Source: Wurfbainia villosa | Taxonomy: Eukaryota > Streptophyta > Magnoliopsida > Zingiberales > Zingiberaceae | Assembly (NCBI GenBank): GCA_025175895.1 | Contig: CM045993.1 | Location: forward strand, 51,278,621-51,342,620 | DNA: 64,000 bases | Direction of reading: 5' to 3' | Shown here: positions 10,249 to 20,945 of the stretch, one piece after another | Position numbering within the stretch: the stretch's first letter is position 1 | Layout of the letters: every line of letters starts with the position of its first letter | Position numbers and translations under genes: made by a program | The notes under the pieces: generated by a model | Database searches by the model: none | Told to the model about the DNA's origin: nothing | What the model saw: only the letters and a program-made list of their open reading frames with translations

Positions 10249-11448
10249 CAGGTTGCGAAAGATCGTATAAAAATAGGTTTTCTCTATTTTATATATGATA
10301 TAGAAGTAGGATAAATTTTATTATGAGTTGATAATTGCATTAGCAATTTTTCAAACATAATAAAATATCCGATGTCTTTTAAAAGGTTAAAATTGACATG
10401 GTGCATGGTTATGGCCTAGTCCCAAAAAGTTTGTGAATGTGTGTGTTGTAATTCTTAATATGACCTGCGTGTCGTGCCTTTCTCCTAAAATTCTTGTTGT
10501 AAAATTAGTTTTAGACTCGAATGTAACTCGAGTATTTCTCCTTTTGTAATATACAAAATAAAGATGGAGGGTCCATTGGAAGATGACATTACAAGGAGGA
10601 AGTTAACAACACAAGACAACCAAAAGGAAGCACTTGGGAGAAGATGCTATCCCTAGGTTGACCAATCAATCTTTTCATTGGCTTGAGAAGATTTTAGAAT
10701 AAGGGTCATAACCATGACACGCTTAGTTTAATATGTATGTGATGCATGTTAATTTAGCTTATATGTGATGTATGCTAATATGTATGTGATGCATGTTTAA
10801 GTTTATTTCTTAATAAGTCAAAAACGATATGCCTACCAAAGTTTGGTACTCACTACTTCCTCGATCATTTGTTGTTGGGTTTGCCAAAGCAAAGCAATGC
10901 ATTTTATCTTGGAAGAGTGCGAGTGGACAATCGTGATGTCCCGCTATCAAACTTGGTTAAGACTTAATTAAGTTTTTCTTAATTAATTAAGAAAGTAGAG
11001 GCATATATTAGCTTTGAAGATAAGTTTTAAAATTAGTTTTGTGTGATTTCCGAACATCAGCTTTGTCTTAGAAAGTGGTCGTTGCTCCGATATCAAAGAA
11101 GGCCTCGTGCTCGCCACTACTCGGAAGGTTTAGGAATAAACACTAAACTAATCTAAACTTAACCAAAGATATTAAAGAGTTACATCAGATGTAATTGGCA
11201 AAAGATTGCCTACCTAATCATACTACGTCTTGGGCGATTAGCCAAAGCTAACTCAAGACGAAGTATGATGTGGATCTTTATCCCATATAAATTTATAGCT
11301 AATGATGTAAGCAAAATGTGTTTGCCTACATCAATGATTAGCTCATATCAAAGCTATGAGAATTTAGTGGGAGCCTCATTTAATTAAAGGTCTAATTAAA
11401 TGACTTAGGTATGATACTTAATTTTGCATTTTAATGTTGTAGATCACC
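10249..11448 (+). other. RE2 5' leader, non-coding
   Basis: 1.2 kb between PBS and gag ATG. It has three copies of a TATGTGATGCATGTTAA-like unit (about 10732-10800), related to the TAGCATGCATCATATACATA repeats in the RE7 leader. A copy of the conserved structured motif is at 11058-11129. No ORF is supported. Confidence 0.7.
11058..11129 (+). other. Conserved structured motif, RE2 leader copy
   Basis: CAGCTTTGTCTTAGAAAGTGG..CGTTGCTCCGATATCAAAGAAGGCC..GCTCGCCAC matches the gag-pol spacer motif of RE1, RE3, RE4 and RE5, although RE2 is a different clade. The closing and second stems are degraded here. The related RE7 leader has no obvious copy. Confidence 0.5.
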
Positions 11449-11739
11449 ATGTCATCTAACACGACACACCCCCTCAACTTGCGATCTGTCCTTGAGAAAG
11501 ACAAGCTCAATGGAGCTAACTTTCTAGACTGGTATAGGAACTTGAGGATTATCCTCAAGCAAGAACGTAAACTGTATGTCCTAGAGCAGTCTATCCCTGA
11601 AACACCCGCCCCTGCGGCCACTCGTGCTGAAAAGGATGCTTATAAGAAGCATCAAGATGACGCATTAGATGTGTCATGTCTTATGCTTGCCACCATGAAC
11701 TCTGAGCTTCAGAAGCAACATGAGAACATGGATGCCTAT
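11449..11739 (+). pseudogene. RE2 gag, N-terminal part
   Basis: It starts at ATG 11449 (MSSNTTHPLNLRSVLEKDKL..). NGANFLDWYRNLRIILKQE, typical of the copia gag N-terminal domain, starts about 22 residues in. The frame is open to the codon Tyr at 11737-11739, where RE3 inserted, and continues at 20265 (Asp-Met-Val-Glu..) with no frame change once one CCTAT copy is removed. Gag would form the cytoplasmic virus-like particle. The interruption makes it a disrupted gene, not a decayed one. Confidence 0.88.
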
Positions 11740-12853
11740 TGTTGGATCGATGTTGTTCGCTAGAGGGGGGTGAATAGCGAAAAACCTTTTTCTTTCGAAT
11801 TCGTTTCAAGACAAATATACGCAGCGGAAATGTAAATGAAACAAAAAGAGACAAGTTTATTTTTTACTTGGTTCGTAGCCTTTGGCTACTACTCCAAGGC
11901 CCTAACGGTCCTAGACCGTGTACGGAGGGCAATTCACTAAAACACTCCTCCTCGTTGGAGGTAGGAGTTTGACGATTACAAAGAAACTTTCGAAACAAAA
12001 TGATAGAGAGACAAACCCTCTCTTCTATTAAAGTAAAATGCAACGATAGAAAAACCTCGAGTAAAAGAGTTGCAATATTGAAAACAATAACAAGGATTAT
12101 ACCAACAACTAAAAAGAAAGACCTTAAGCTAGGGTTGTTGGCAGCACTTCGTTGTCGTAGAGTCGTCGGAGAGTCGCAGCGTTGCGGAAGCTTTTGAGCA
12201 CTTAGAATTAATTATCAAACCCTAGGTTTGGCCCTCCTTTTATAGCCTTTGAGCCCCTTTTCGAGAGGAACCCTAGCCAATCACAATTGAGCACCACCCC
12301 CCTTGAAATTTGGTGATAAACCTTGACTCCTCGAGGCTGATCCTTTGACCATCGATCGGTCGATGGCCATCATCGATCGCGATGGCCATCATCGATCGAT
12401 GCGCTCGATCGATCGACCTTCGGCGGTCGAGTCCTCCAAGGTAGGGTCGGCGATGCTTCTGCGCAGGTCAAAATTAGCTCAACAAAAACATAATTTCGAT
12501 GGTCGTCGACCATCCGATCTCGACCTAGACCATCTATAAGATGTCTTTGGTCGAATCTATGCTTAAGATTATCCCCGTAAAGAGGATATGACCTCACTTA
12601 CGCTCGCACACATGAGCTTACCTCGATACTTACGTGTCGCTTTTGCTTCCGACCTTTCACTTGACTCCCTCCGAAGTCACTCAAGTGTCGCCCGACCATC
12701 GCGGCTTCCTCCGGGTGTCGCTAGCCTTCAGCTCCAGCTATAGCAATCTTCTACACACTCGATTCAGCTTGTGAGAAAATGATATGATCTTAACTTTGTA
12801 TCGTTTGCTATAATCAAAACTCAAGTTCGACTTAGGTGCCTACTACACCAACA
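11740..12853 (-). repeat. RE3 3' LTR
   Basis: 1114 bp, TGTTGGTG..to..GATCCAACA read on the minus strand. It matches 19162-20259 almost base for base except at 12340-12465, where TCGA-rich sequence differs sharply from the sister LTR. The TATA-like TATAAAAG is at 12237-12244 (minus). Confidence 0.95.
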
Positions 12854-13651
12854 ATCTCCCCCTTTTTGATTTATGGCAAATCCGCATACAAAGTTAAGAA
12901 AAATAAATTAAGTGCATTAAGTAAAATGAGTAAGAGATATGCATGAATGAGCAGGAGTATATAAAAACTCTTTTTCAAGTGCTCCCCCTTGAGGAATCCT
13001 CCCCCTTGACCGAAGGTGAGTACTTGAGAAAGAGTTTTAACTTTCCCCCTTGATATTTGCTACTAAAAAAGAATTAAGTAACCAAAATTACTTAATATTG
13101 GCCATAGTATTTAAAATTAGTTTTAAGTTAAGAAATCCCTTAACTTGTTTTGTTAACTTAAGGTTAAGTAAGCCTTGGCCATAAAAAAAATGATCCCTTA
13201 ACTTTGGCCTTTTTTTTTCTCCCCCTTTTGCCATATATCGAAAAGAGTGAGGGTGTGTGTGATAATAAAAAATAAGTTTTAATTTTAAAGTCCAAGCATG
13301 TTCCATATTATTTTGAAAATAATATACTGAAAATAAGTTCATCTATAAAATGTTCGACTCATATTTGGCTTGATTGATATAAAAGATCAACCAATCCTGG
13401 TCAGAGTCGGTTAGTATGTATGATTATACTCCGTGGTTCATAGCGATGCACTAGCTCTACATCTGGAACCAGGAGTATGGTCCTAACATCTCACGCCCAT
13501 CTATGTGGCTAAGTACACAAACACATTAGTCCTATGTGTTGTGAGATGTACTGGCTCCTTAAATCTATAGGTGCATGATATCTAAGGTATGTCCTATGCT
13601 AGTTCCATGAAATTAAAGAAATAGTAGTAAGAACATATAATTTGCAAGTAC
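12854..13651 (-). other. RE3 3' untranslated region and polypurine tracts
   Basis: The PPT proper, ATCAAAAAGGGGGAGAT, is at 12870-12854 next to the LTR. Further CTCCCCCTT blocks (GGGGGAG on the coding strand) lie near 12982, 12999, 13043 and 13219, the multiple-PPT layout of Sireviruses. The rest is AT-rich and non-coding. I see no envelope-like ORF. Confidence 0.75.
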
Positions 13652-16600
13652 CTATTCTATTACGCACATGCCCAATTTTCGTCTTAATAGACTAAATTCG
13701 GCTAGGGTTTAGTAAATAGGTGAAGTTAGACTTCGATTCGACGTATTCGAGTTGTATGGCTCCGTTGGCCACATGTTCTCGAATAAAATGGTGTTTGACC
13801 TCTATATGTTTGGTCCTAGAGTGACATATCGGATTCTTTGTAAGATTAATTGAACTAATGTTATCTACGTGAAGTTTAGTATTCGTAAAGTCTAACTTAA
13901 AGTCGCGGAGAGTATGCTTCATCCAAAGAAGCTGCATGACACACTCACCCATCGCGATGTATTCGGCTTCGGTAGTAGATAAAGCAACACAGTGTTGCTT
14001 CCTACTGCACCAACTCACTAGACTCGAGCCGAGAAGTTGACAACAACCACTCGTGCTCTTTCTATCGAGCTTACTACCGGCATAGTCCGAATCGGAGTAG
14101 CCGGTTAGTTCGAACTCGGTAGATCTAGGATACCAAATACCGACATTAAGTGTACCCTTTAGATATCTAAGGATACGCTTAACTAGGGTTAGGTGAGACT
14201 CCTTAGCACAGGTTTGAAACCTGGCGCACATACTTACTGCGAATAGGATGTCGGGTCGACTCGCAGTTAAGTATAGGAGACTTCCTATCGCGCTCCTATA
14301 GTACTTTAAGTCAATGGACTTACTTTCTAGGTCTTCTCCTATGTTAACATTAATCGCCATTGGGGTGTTTATTACCTTAGCGTCTTGCATTCCAAATCTT
14401 TTAATTAACTCCTTAGTGTATTTTTGTTGATATAGGTATATACCATCCTTAGTTTGTTTAATTTGTAGACCTAAAAAGAAACTTAACTTCGCCTACCAAG
14501 TTCATTTCAACTCACTTTCCATGAGTGAAATGAACTCGCTTAGTAAGGCCGAGTTAGAGGTTCCAAAAATTATATCTCGTAAATTTGAGCTATGAATATT
14601 TCTTTACCTAAGGTTTTTACGAAGAGAGTTGGGTCAACTAAGCCTTGGTTAAACCCTTTTGACTTAAGATTGATTGAAAGTCTCTCGTACCAAGCTCGAG
14701 GAGCTTGTTTAAGTCCATAGAGAGCTTTCTTAAGTTTTAGAACATGGTCGGGTTTATCTAGATTTTCGAATCTGGGGGGTTGGCTAACATAAACTTCTTC
14801 TTTAATGTATCCATTTAGGAATGCCGACTTAACATCCATTTGAAACACGACTTAAATCCTCGATGTGCGGCATAAGCTAGCAACATTCGAATGGATTCGA
14901 GTCTAGCTCGGGCATAGGTTTTAGTGTAATCTAAGCCTTCGACTTGACTAAACCCTTTGGCGACTAACCTAGCCTTGTTTCTAACTACTTCACCTTTATC
15001 ATCAAGATTATTTCGAAACACCCACCTTGTTCCAATTATCATTTTGTCTTTAGGTGGTGGTACTAATTCCCACACTTCATTCCTAGTAAATTGAGCTAGC
15101 TCTTCTTGCATTGCAATAATCCAATCGGGATCAAGAAGAGCTTGTTCAATTGATTTGGGTTCTATCTTTGAAATTAAGGAAATTTGACTAAGGTTCCTAT
15201 AGGATGCTCTAGTTCGAACTCCTAGATTAGGATCTCCTATCACTTGATCGATAGGGTGGTTAGTCTGAATCCTAGATTGGGTTGGGTTTGTGTCACCTAA
15301 TGCTTGATCAATTGAGTGACTTGGTTGAACACTAGTTTGACTCGGATCACTTGTCACTTGGTCGACAAGAGAAGTTGGTTGATGTGGATTAGACTCGATC
15401 TCAGGGTCGGAGACGAGTTTGGTATCAGTGGGCTCAACACTTGGGGTCATTAAGGGTTTTGTAGGTTCGGGTACTTCATCGAACACTACATTAATAGTCT
15501 CTTCGACTTTAAGGGTATCATGGTTATATACCCTATAGGCCCTACTCGTGGTTGAGTATCCTAAGAAGATTCCGGTGGAGGTTTTGGATTCGAATTTCCC
15601 TAGGTGGTTCTTAGTGTTTAAGATATGTACTTTACATCCAAATACCCTAAAGTACTTGATGTTGGGTACTTTATTGTGATAAATCTCGTACGAGGTCTTA
15701 AGGTGCCTCTTTACCATAAGGATCCTATTCTGGACATAGCAAGCCGTGCTAACGGCTTCTGCCCAAAACCTATCAGGTAGGTCGTATTCGTTCAACATGG
15801 TCCTAGCGGCTTCTTGTAGAGTTCGGTTTTTCCGCTCCACTAGACCATTTTGTTGAGGGGTCCTAGGGCAAGAGAATTCATGGTGGTATTCGTTTAGGTT
15901 ACAGAAGTCGGTGAACCTTTGATTTTCGAATTCACCACCATGATCGCTTCTAAGTCTTTTAACCTTAAGATTTTTTTGATTCTCGATTAATTTGAATAGA
16001 TTGATTAATTGATCTAGGGTATCATTTTTATGTTTGATGAACCTAACCCAGGTAAACCTGGAGTAGTCGTCAATTATGACTAAGCAATATTGACTTCTAT
16101 TGAGTGACTTGGCTCCATGTGAATCGAATAAATCCATATGCTGGAGCTCAAGTACACTTGAGGTTCGTTCCTGGTTAGTTAACTTGTGTTGTGTCCTAGG
16201 TTGTTTTCCTTGTTGACAAGCATTATAGATTTTATTAACCAAATTGTTGAGGTTGGGTAAGCCTCTGACTAAGCCACTCTGACTCATCTTGTGGATGAGT
16301 CTTGGGTGCGAGTGACCGAGTCGTCGGTGCCACAACCATGATTCCTCTTCCTGTGTCATAAGACATTTGGCTGAGGATTTGATTAAGTTAATTGTATAAA
16401 TGTTATTTGTCCTAGTTCCTTTGAGTATTGTTTTAGCTGTTTTATTTGTTTTAATTACACATTCATTTTCTAAAAATATGACCTTATAGTTATTGTCACA
16501 TAATTGGCTTACGCTAAGCAGGTTATATTCAAAATTTTCTACAAGTAATACATTTTTAATAACAAAATTCGAGTTAAGCTCGATATCACCTGATCCGATG

Positions 16601-16722
16601 ATTTTGAGCTTGCCGTTATTCCCAAAGGCTACCGATCCTTGTCGTTTGAATCGAAGCTTTGTGAATTTGAGTTGATCCCCGGTCATGTGTCGGGAGCAAC
16701 CGCTGTCCAACATCCATTGATC
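13652..16722 (-). pseudogene. RE3 pol (PR-IN-RT-RNase H), frameshifted
   Basis: The protease starts DQWMLDSGCSRHMTGD, with catalytic DSG intact. A 632-codon open stretch (16713-14815) covers protease, GAG-pre-integrase (WHRRLGH, CxxC), integrase core with DLFDSHG, RSDHGGEFEN and PQQNGLVERKN, a Thr/Pro-rich linker, and the start of RT. A 2-bp insertion near 14850 breaks the frame before MDVKSAFLNG. A 4-bp deletion near 14578 removes the YVDD box. RNase H (14390-13692) is open, but a small deletion garbles ADLFTKPLPE near the end. Pol of an intact relative would mature Gag, copy RNA and integrate cDNA. This copy cannot supply RT. Confidence 0.93.
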
Positions 16723-17302
16723 CTACACACAAGGTGGTTGGATTGGATGTTAGATTTTTTATAATTTTTTTAAAAAAAATTGGTTGTAAGTTTTTAAACC
16801 TAGGTCATCTCACCTGTGTCTATATGATCAAGCATGTTATACTTATGTGGTTTTTGTGAGATGACTTCCAATTAAGTTGATTAAGTGGATTTAGGTTCAA
16901 GTAATTTTATGTTAGATTTGGATTTGACCCTAGGCTTGTCAAGTTTACCTTTTCAAGATCATGGTTTCCAGGTCGTGGCGAGGCGCAGAGGCCTTCTTTT
17001 ATCGGATCATCGACCACTTCCTTAGACAAAGCCATTTTCAAGAAAATGATGACTTGACTCACCTAAGACTATTTCCTAGTCTAACTGGTTATTTTTGAAA
17101 AGAGGCTCCCCGAGGCTCGAAGAATTTTAGTTGGTTATGTTTTTGAAAAGAGGCTCCCCGAGGCTCAATCTTTTCGAAGAATTTTAGTTGGTTATGTTCG
17201 TGTTCTAAGTGAGTTCACAAGTTTTAAAGCACAAACTTTCTAAGTTAAAGCATGCAATTTCTAAGTTAAAGCACAAACTTTCTAAGTTAAAACATGCAAT
17301 TT
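16723..17302 (-). other. RE3 gag-pol spacer with short tandem repeats
   Basis: Non-coding between the gag stop and protease. It has a duplication of a unit of about 55 bp (GAAAAGAGGCTCCCCGAGGCTC.., 17087-17198), about 2.3 copies of a unit of about 42 bp (AAGCACAAACTTTCTAAGTT.., 17226-17322) and the conserved structured motif at 17035-16961. It ends in TGTGTAG before the protease. Confidence 0.65.
16961..17035 (-). other. Conserved structured motif, RE3 copy
   Basis: Minus-strand ATGGCTT at 17035-17029 can pair with AAACCAT at 16967-16961 (one mismatch). Inside, GGTCG pairs with CGACC, and AGGC with GCCT. The core matches the RE1, RE4 and RE5 copies. Confidence 0.5.
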
Positions 17303-18943
17303 CTAAGTTAAAGCACAAACATGTTTTGTACTGGCTCCCCCTAGACCGTTGAATCGGTTTGGTCTATCCACATAGTGGATTTGGTCCTTGGGAATCCAGT
17401 ACGGGTTGGATCCTAGAGTTGAAATCAAAAGGTTCTTAGGGACCCATGCTTGGACATGTTTCCTATGTCGACTTACAATCGACATATACGACCTATTAGT
17501 CGTATTTGAGTTAAACCCTAGTCCAGCCTTGTTGTACACGACCCTTTAAGATCCAAGTAGGAGGTCAAGTCCTTTGAATCCCGAAGTGAACCTTTCCAAC
17601 GTGTTCCTAAGATCTTCGACTTGACTTTTCAAGAGTGAGTTCTCAACTTCGAGTTTTTCAACCCGAGTTGAGTCCTTCTCTTGAACTCGACTAGTCGAAG
17701 AGGTTAGGGAGACCTTGTGTTTGAGGAGTTTGACCTCCTCAACCAGGGTCTCGACCTTGGACTCGGATTTAACTAATTTCCTCGACAAAAACCTAACCGT
17801 ATTTTGTAAAGTATTAAATAAAGTTCAACTTACTTTAAGGGTATCTTTTGAACCGGATGCGTATCCGTGGCTTGACTTGAAGGTAGCTTCGTAGTCCGAG
17901 TCATCCTCAGGTTCTGACCCAAGTTCAGGTTCGGTCTCCGTGTCTGACTCAATTGATTTCGCCATGAAGACGTGGTCTTCATCTTCTTCGGATGACGCTT
18001 CTTCCCATGTCGCGTTGAGGGCCTTCTTGTGCTTAGGTGCTTTGTGGTTGAGCTTGGGGCACTCGGACTTGATATGTCCAAACCTGTTACACTCATAACA
18101 CCTAATATTAGAACTTTTAGGCTTACCTTGGTTGGGTCGAGTCGTGGTTCGCTTTCGTCCCTTGGCTATCCTTCGAGCTAGGTTCATTAGCTCGGCAGTC
18201 AATTCCGGGTCAACTTCTTCTTCGGACTCGTCTTCCTCCTTGGTTGGTGGTGGCTTGCTTGCGATTTTCTTCTTCTTTGAACCTACAAACAAGGCTATAC
18301 CCCTCTCGGGTTCCGAGTTGTACTGCTCATGTAATTCGAAATGTGAGAATAATTCATCTAACCTAATTTTAGAAAGATCTTTGGAGACCTTGTAGGCATC
18401 GACCATGGATGCCCACAAGGTAGTCCTCGGAAAAGAGTTTAGAACATACCTTATAAGGTCGCGGTTTTCGACCTTTTGCCCGATTGCGTGTAGGTTGTTG
18501 ACTATGTCTTGGACACGGGCGTGGAGTTGCGTCGCGGACTCGTGTTCCTGGATTTTTAGTTTGTACAATTTATTGATCAACAAATCGCGTTTGCAAACCT
18601 TAGCTTGATCCGATCCTTCGTGTAACTCGATTAGTTTTGTCCAAAGATCCTTTGCGCTTATGAAGGGGCCGACGCAATTTAGCTCCTCCTTGGATAGGCC
18701 GCATTGGAGGATTTGTGTTGCCTTGGCGTCGGCTTCGACTTGTCGTTTTGTCGCAATGGTCCATTGATCATAATCCAAGGAGTCACCCACTTCATTAGTC
18801 GGAAGTGTGAAACCCGTTTGGATTATGATCCACATCTCGATTTGGATTTTGAGAAAGCATTCCATCCGACCCTTCCAATAACGGAAGTCATCTCCGTTGT
18901 AAAATGGAGGTCGGACAGTGCTAAACCCCTTGAGATGGGCCAT
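17303..18943 (-). pseudogene. RE3 gag with coiled-coil tail, two nonsense codons
   Basis: The start ATG at 18943 gives MAHLKGFSTVRPPFYNGDD.., followed by DFRYWKGRMECFL, typical of copia UBN2/DUF4219 gag. Then come RDLIRYVLNSFPR, a basic linker, the zinc knuckle CYECNRFGHIKSEC (about 18060-18100) and an acidic tail. The 372-aa frame ends at a TGA near 17825 where RE4 has CGA (KVSRSLI). The downstream coiled coil (17788-17546, VETLVEEVKLLKHK..) ends in a TAA where RE4 and RE5 have CAA (GSQRAVYN). The last part (17539-17303) carries QAWVPKN and GLGGAST. Both stops are C-to-T changes. The family Gag is therefore about 550 residues. Confidence 0.9.
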
Positions 18944-19147
18944 TAGAACAAAAGACCGAAGGAGACGAAGACGAAGAAACTAGCAATGACAAAAACACGA
19001 AAACAAGTACCAAGACTCGCGTCTTGGATTAGTAGTGCGGGAGAAAAACTTAACAAAGCGAAATAAATAAAAAAAATAGAATTAAAAGAAAAATAAATCT
19101 GTAAAAAAGGCTAGATTGGTGGATTCACCAAATCTTAGCACCCCCCG

Positions 19148-19159
19148 GCTCTGATACCA
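19148..19159 (-). other. RE3 primer-binding site
   Basis: GCTCTGATACCA on the plus strand, the complement of TGGTATCAGAGC, two bases from the 5' LTR. The sequence up to the gag ATG (18944-19147) is a short non-coding leader. Confidence 0.92.
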
Positions 19160-19161
19160 AT

Positions 19162-20259
19162 TGTTGGATCGATGCGGTTCGTTAGAGGGGGGGGTGAATA
19201 GCGAAAAACCTTTTTCTTTCGAATTCGTTTCAAGACAAATATACGCAGCGGAAATGTAAATGAAACAAAAGAGACAAGTTTATTTTTTACTTGGTTCGTA
19301 GCCTTCGGCTACTACTCCAAGGCTCTAACGGTCCTAGACCGTGTACGGAGGGCAATTCACTAAAACACTCCTCCTCGTTGGAGGTAGGAGTTTGACGATT
19401 ACAAAGAAACTTTCGAAACAAAATGATAGAGAGACAAACCCTCTCTTCTATTAAAGTAAAATGCAACGATAGAAAAACCTCGAGTAAAAGAGTTGCAATA
19501 TTGAAAACAATAACAAGGATTATACCAACAACTAAAAAGAAAGACCTTAAGCTAGGGTTGTTGGCAGCACTTCGTTGTCATAGAGTCGTCGGAGAGTCGC
19601 AGCGTTGCGGAAGCTTTTGAGCACTTAGAATTAATTATCAAACCCTAGGTTTGGCCCTCCTTTTATAGCCTTTGAGCCCCTTTTCGAGAGGAACCCTAGC
19701 CAATCACAATTGAGTACCACTCCCCTTGAAATTTGGTGATAAACCTTGACTCCTCGAGGCTGATCCTTTGACCATCAGTCGACTGATGGCCATCATCGAT
19801 CGCCCGATGGCGACATCGATCGATCGACCTTCGGCGGTCGAGTCCTCAGTGCGATCGTGATGCTTGCTGCAGGTCAAAATTAGCTCAACAAAAACATAAT
19901 TTCGATGGTCGTCGACCATCCGATCTCGACCTAGACTATCTATAAGATGTCTTTGGTCGGATCTACGCTTAAGATTATCCCCGTAAAGAGGATACAACCT
20001 CACTTACGCTCGCACACACGAGCTTACCTCGATACTTACGTGTCGCTTTTGCTTCCGGCCTTCCACATGGCTCCCTCCGAAGTCACTCAAGTGTCGCCTG
20101 ACCACCGCGGCTTCCTCCGGGTGTCGCTAGCCTTCAGCTCCAGCTATAGCAATCTTCTGCACACTCGATTCAGCTCGTGAGAAAACGATATGATCTTAAC
20201 TTTGTATCGTTTGCTATAATCAAAACTCAGGTTCGACTTAGGTGCCTACTACACCAACA
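19162..20259 (-). repeat. RE3 5' LTR
   Basis: 1098 bp. TATAAAAG on the minus strand is at 19667-19660. The GTCGACTG/TCGA array lies at about 19770-19860, upstream of TATA in the direction of transcription. The LTR ends ATCCAACA next to the PBS. Confidence 0.95.
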
Positions 20260-20264
20260 CCTAT

Positions 20265-20945
20265 GATATGGTTGAGCATTTGAAACAACTATATCAAGGA
20301 CAAGCTAGGCACGAGCGTTTTGAAGTGTCTAAGGCTCTTTTTGCATGCAAGATGCAAGAAGGAACACCTGTAGGAACTCACGTAATTAAAATGATAGGGT
20401 ATGTTGAGAACCTTGGAAGACTAGGTTTTCCACTGAGCCAAGAATTAGCAACCGATGTTATCCTGCAATCGTTGCCGGAAGCATATAATCAATTCATCAT
20501 GAATTATAACATGAATGAAATTTATAAGCCTTTGCCTGAGATTCTCAGCATGTTGAGAACTGCTGAACCAAATCTCAAGAAGAAAGTTAGTAACGTACTA
20601 ATGGTCAAGAAGGGAAAAGGTAAGTGCAAAGGCAAGGGTAAGACCCAAGCCAAAGGCAAGGCCAATTCATCCACTTCAAAGGGTAAAGGTAAAGTACCTA
20701 AGGAAGGGGACTGTTTCCATTGCGGTGAGACTGGACACTGGAAGCGAAACTGCAAAGTCTACCTTGAGGAAGTAAAGAAGAAAAGAAGTGGGACTTCTGC
20801 CTCAGGTATACACGTTATAGAAGTTAATCTATCTATTTCTTCTACATGGGTATTAGATACCGGATGTGCATCTCACATTTGTACTAATGTGCAGGGAATG
20901 AGAAATAGTAGACTAATGGCAAAGGGCAAAGTGGACTACGAGTAG
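20265..20945 (+). pseudogene. RE2 gag, C-terminal part with protease start
   Basis: It continues 11739 in frame (DMVEHLKQLYQGQARHERF..). It holds the rest of the UBN2 domain, a Lys/Gly-rich tract (KGKGKCKGKGKTQAKGK), the zinc knuckle CFHCGETGHWKRNC (about 20712-20753) and the start of protease with an intact active site (WVLDTGCASHICTN, about 20845). A frameshift ends it at 20943-20945. In RE7 the region equivalent to about 20335-20757 is deleted. Confidence 0.9.

Larger units (their letters stand above)
11740..20259 (-). mobile_element. RE3: complete Sirevirus-like copia element in RE2 gag
   Basis: 8520 bp with exact TSD CCTAT (11735-11739 and 20260-20264). In minus-strand order: 5' LTR 20259-19162, PBS 19159-19148, gag 18943-17303, spacer 17302-16723, pol 16722-13652, 3' UTR with several PPT-like motifs, PPT 12870-12854, 3' LTR 12853-11740. 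The sister LTRs are nearly identical outside the palindrome array, so insertion was fairly recent, yet pol carries three frameshifts and gag two stops. Confidence 0.96.

Noticed and set aside
12000..12197. 65-aa ORF, near-identical copy at 19423-19620
   Set aside because: Both lie inside the RE3 LTR pair; duplication reflects the LTRs, not a gene.
18132..18946. Plus-strand ORFs opposite RE3 gag (and 62787-63137 opposite RE4 gag, 36306-36533 opposite RE6 gag)
   Set aside because: Antisense shadows of gag coding sequence.
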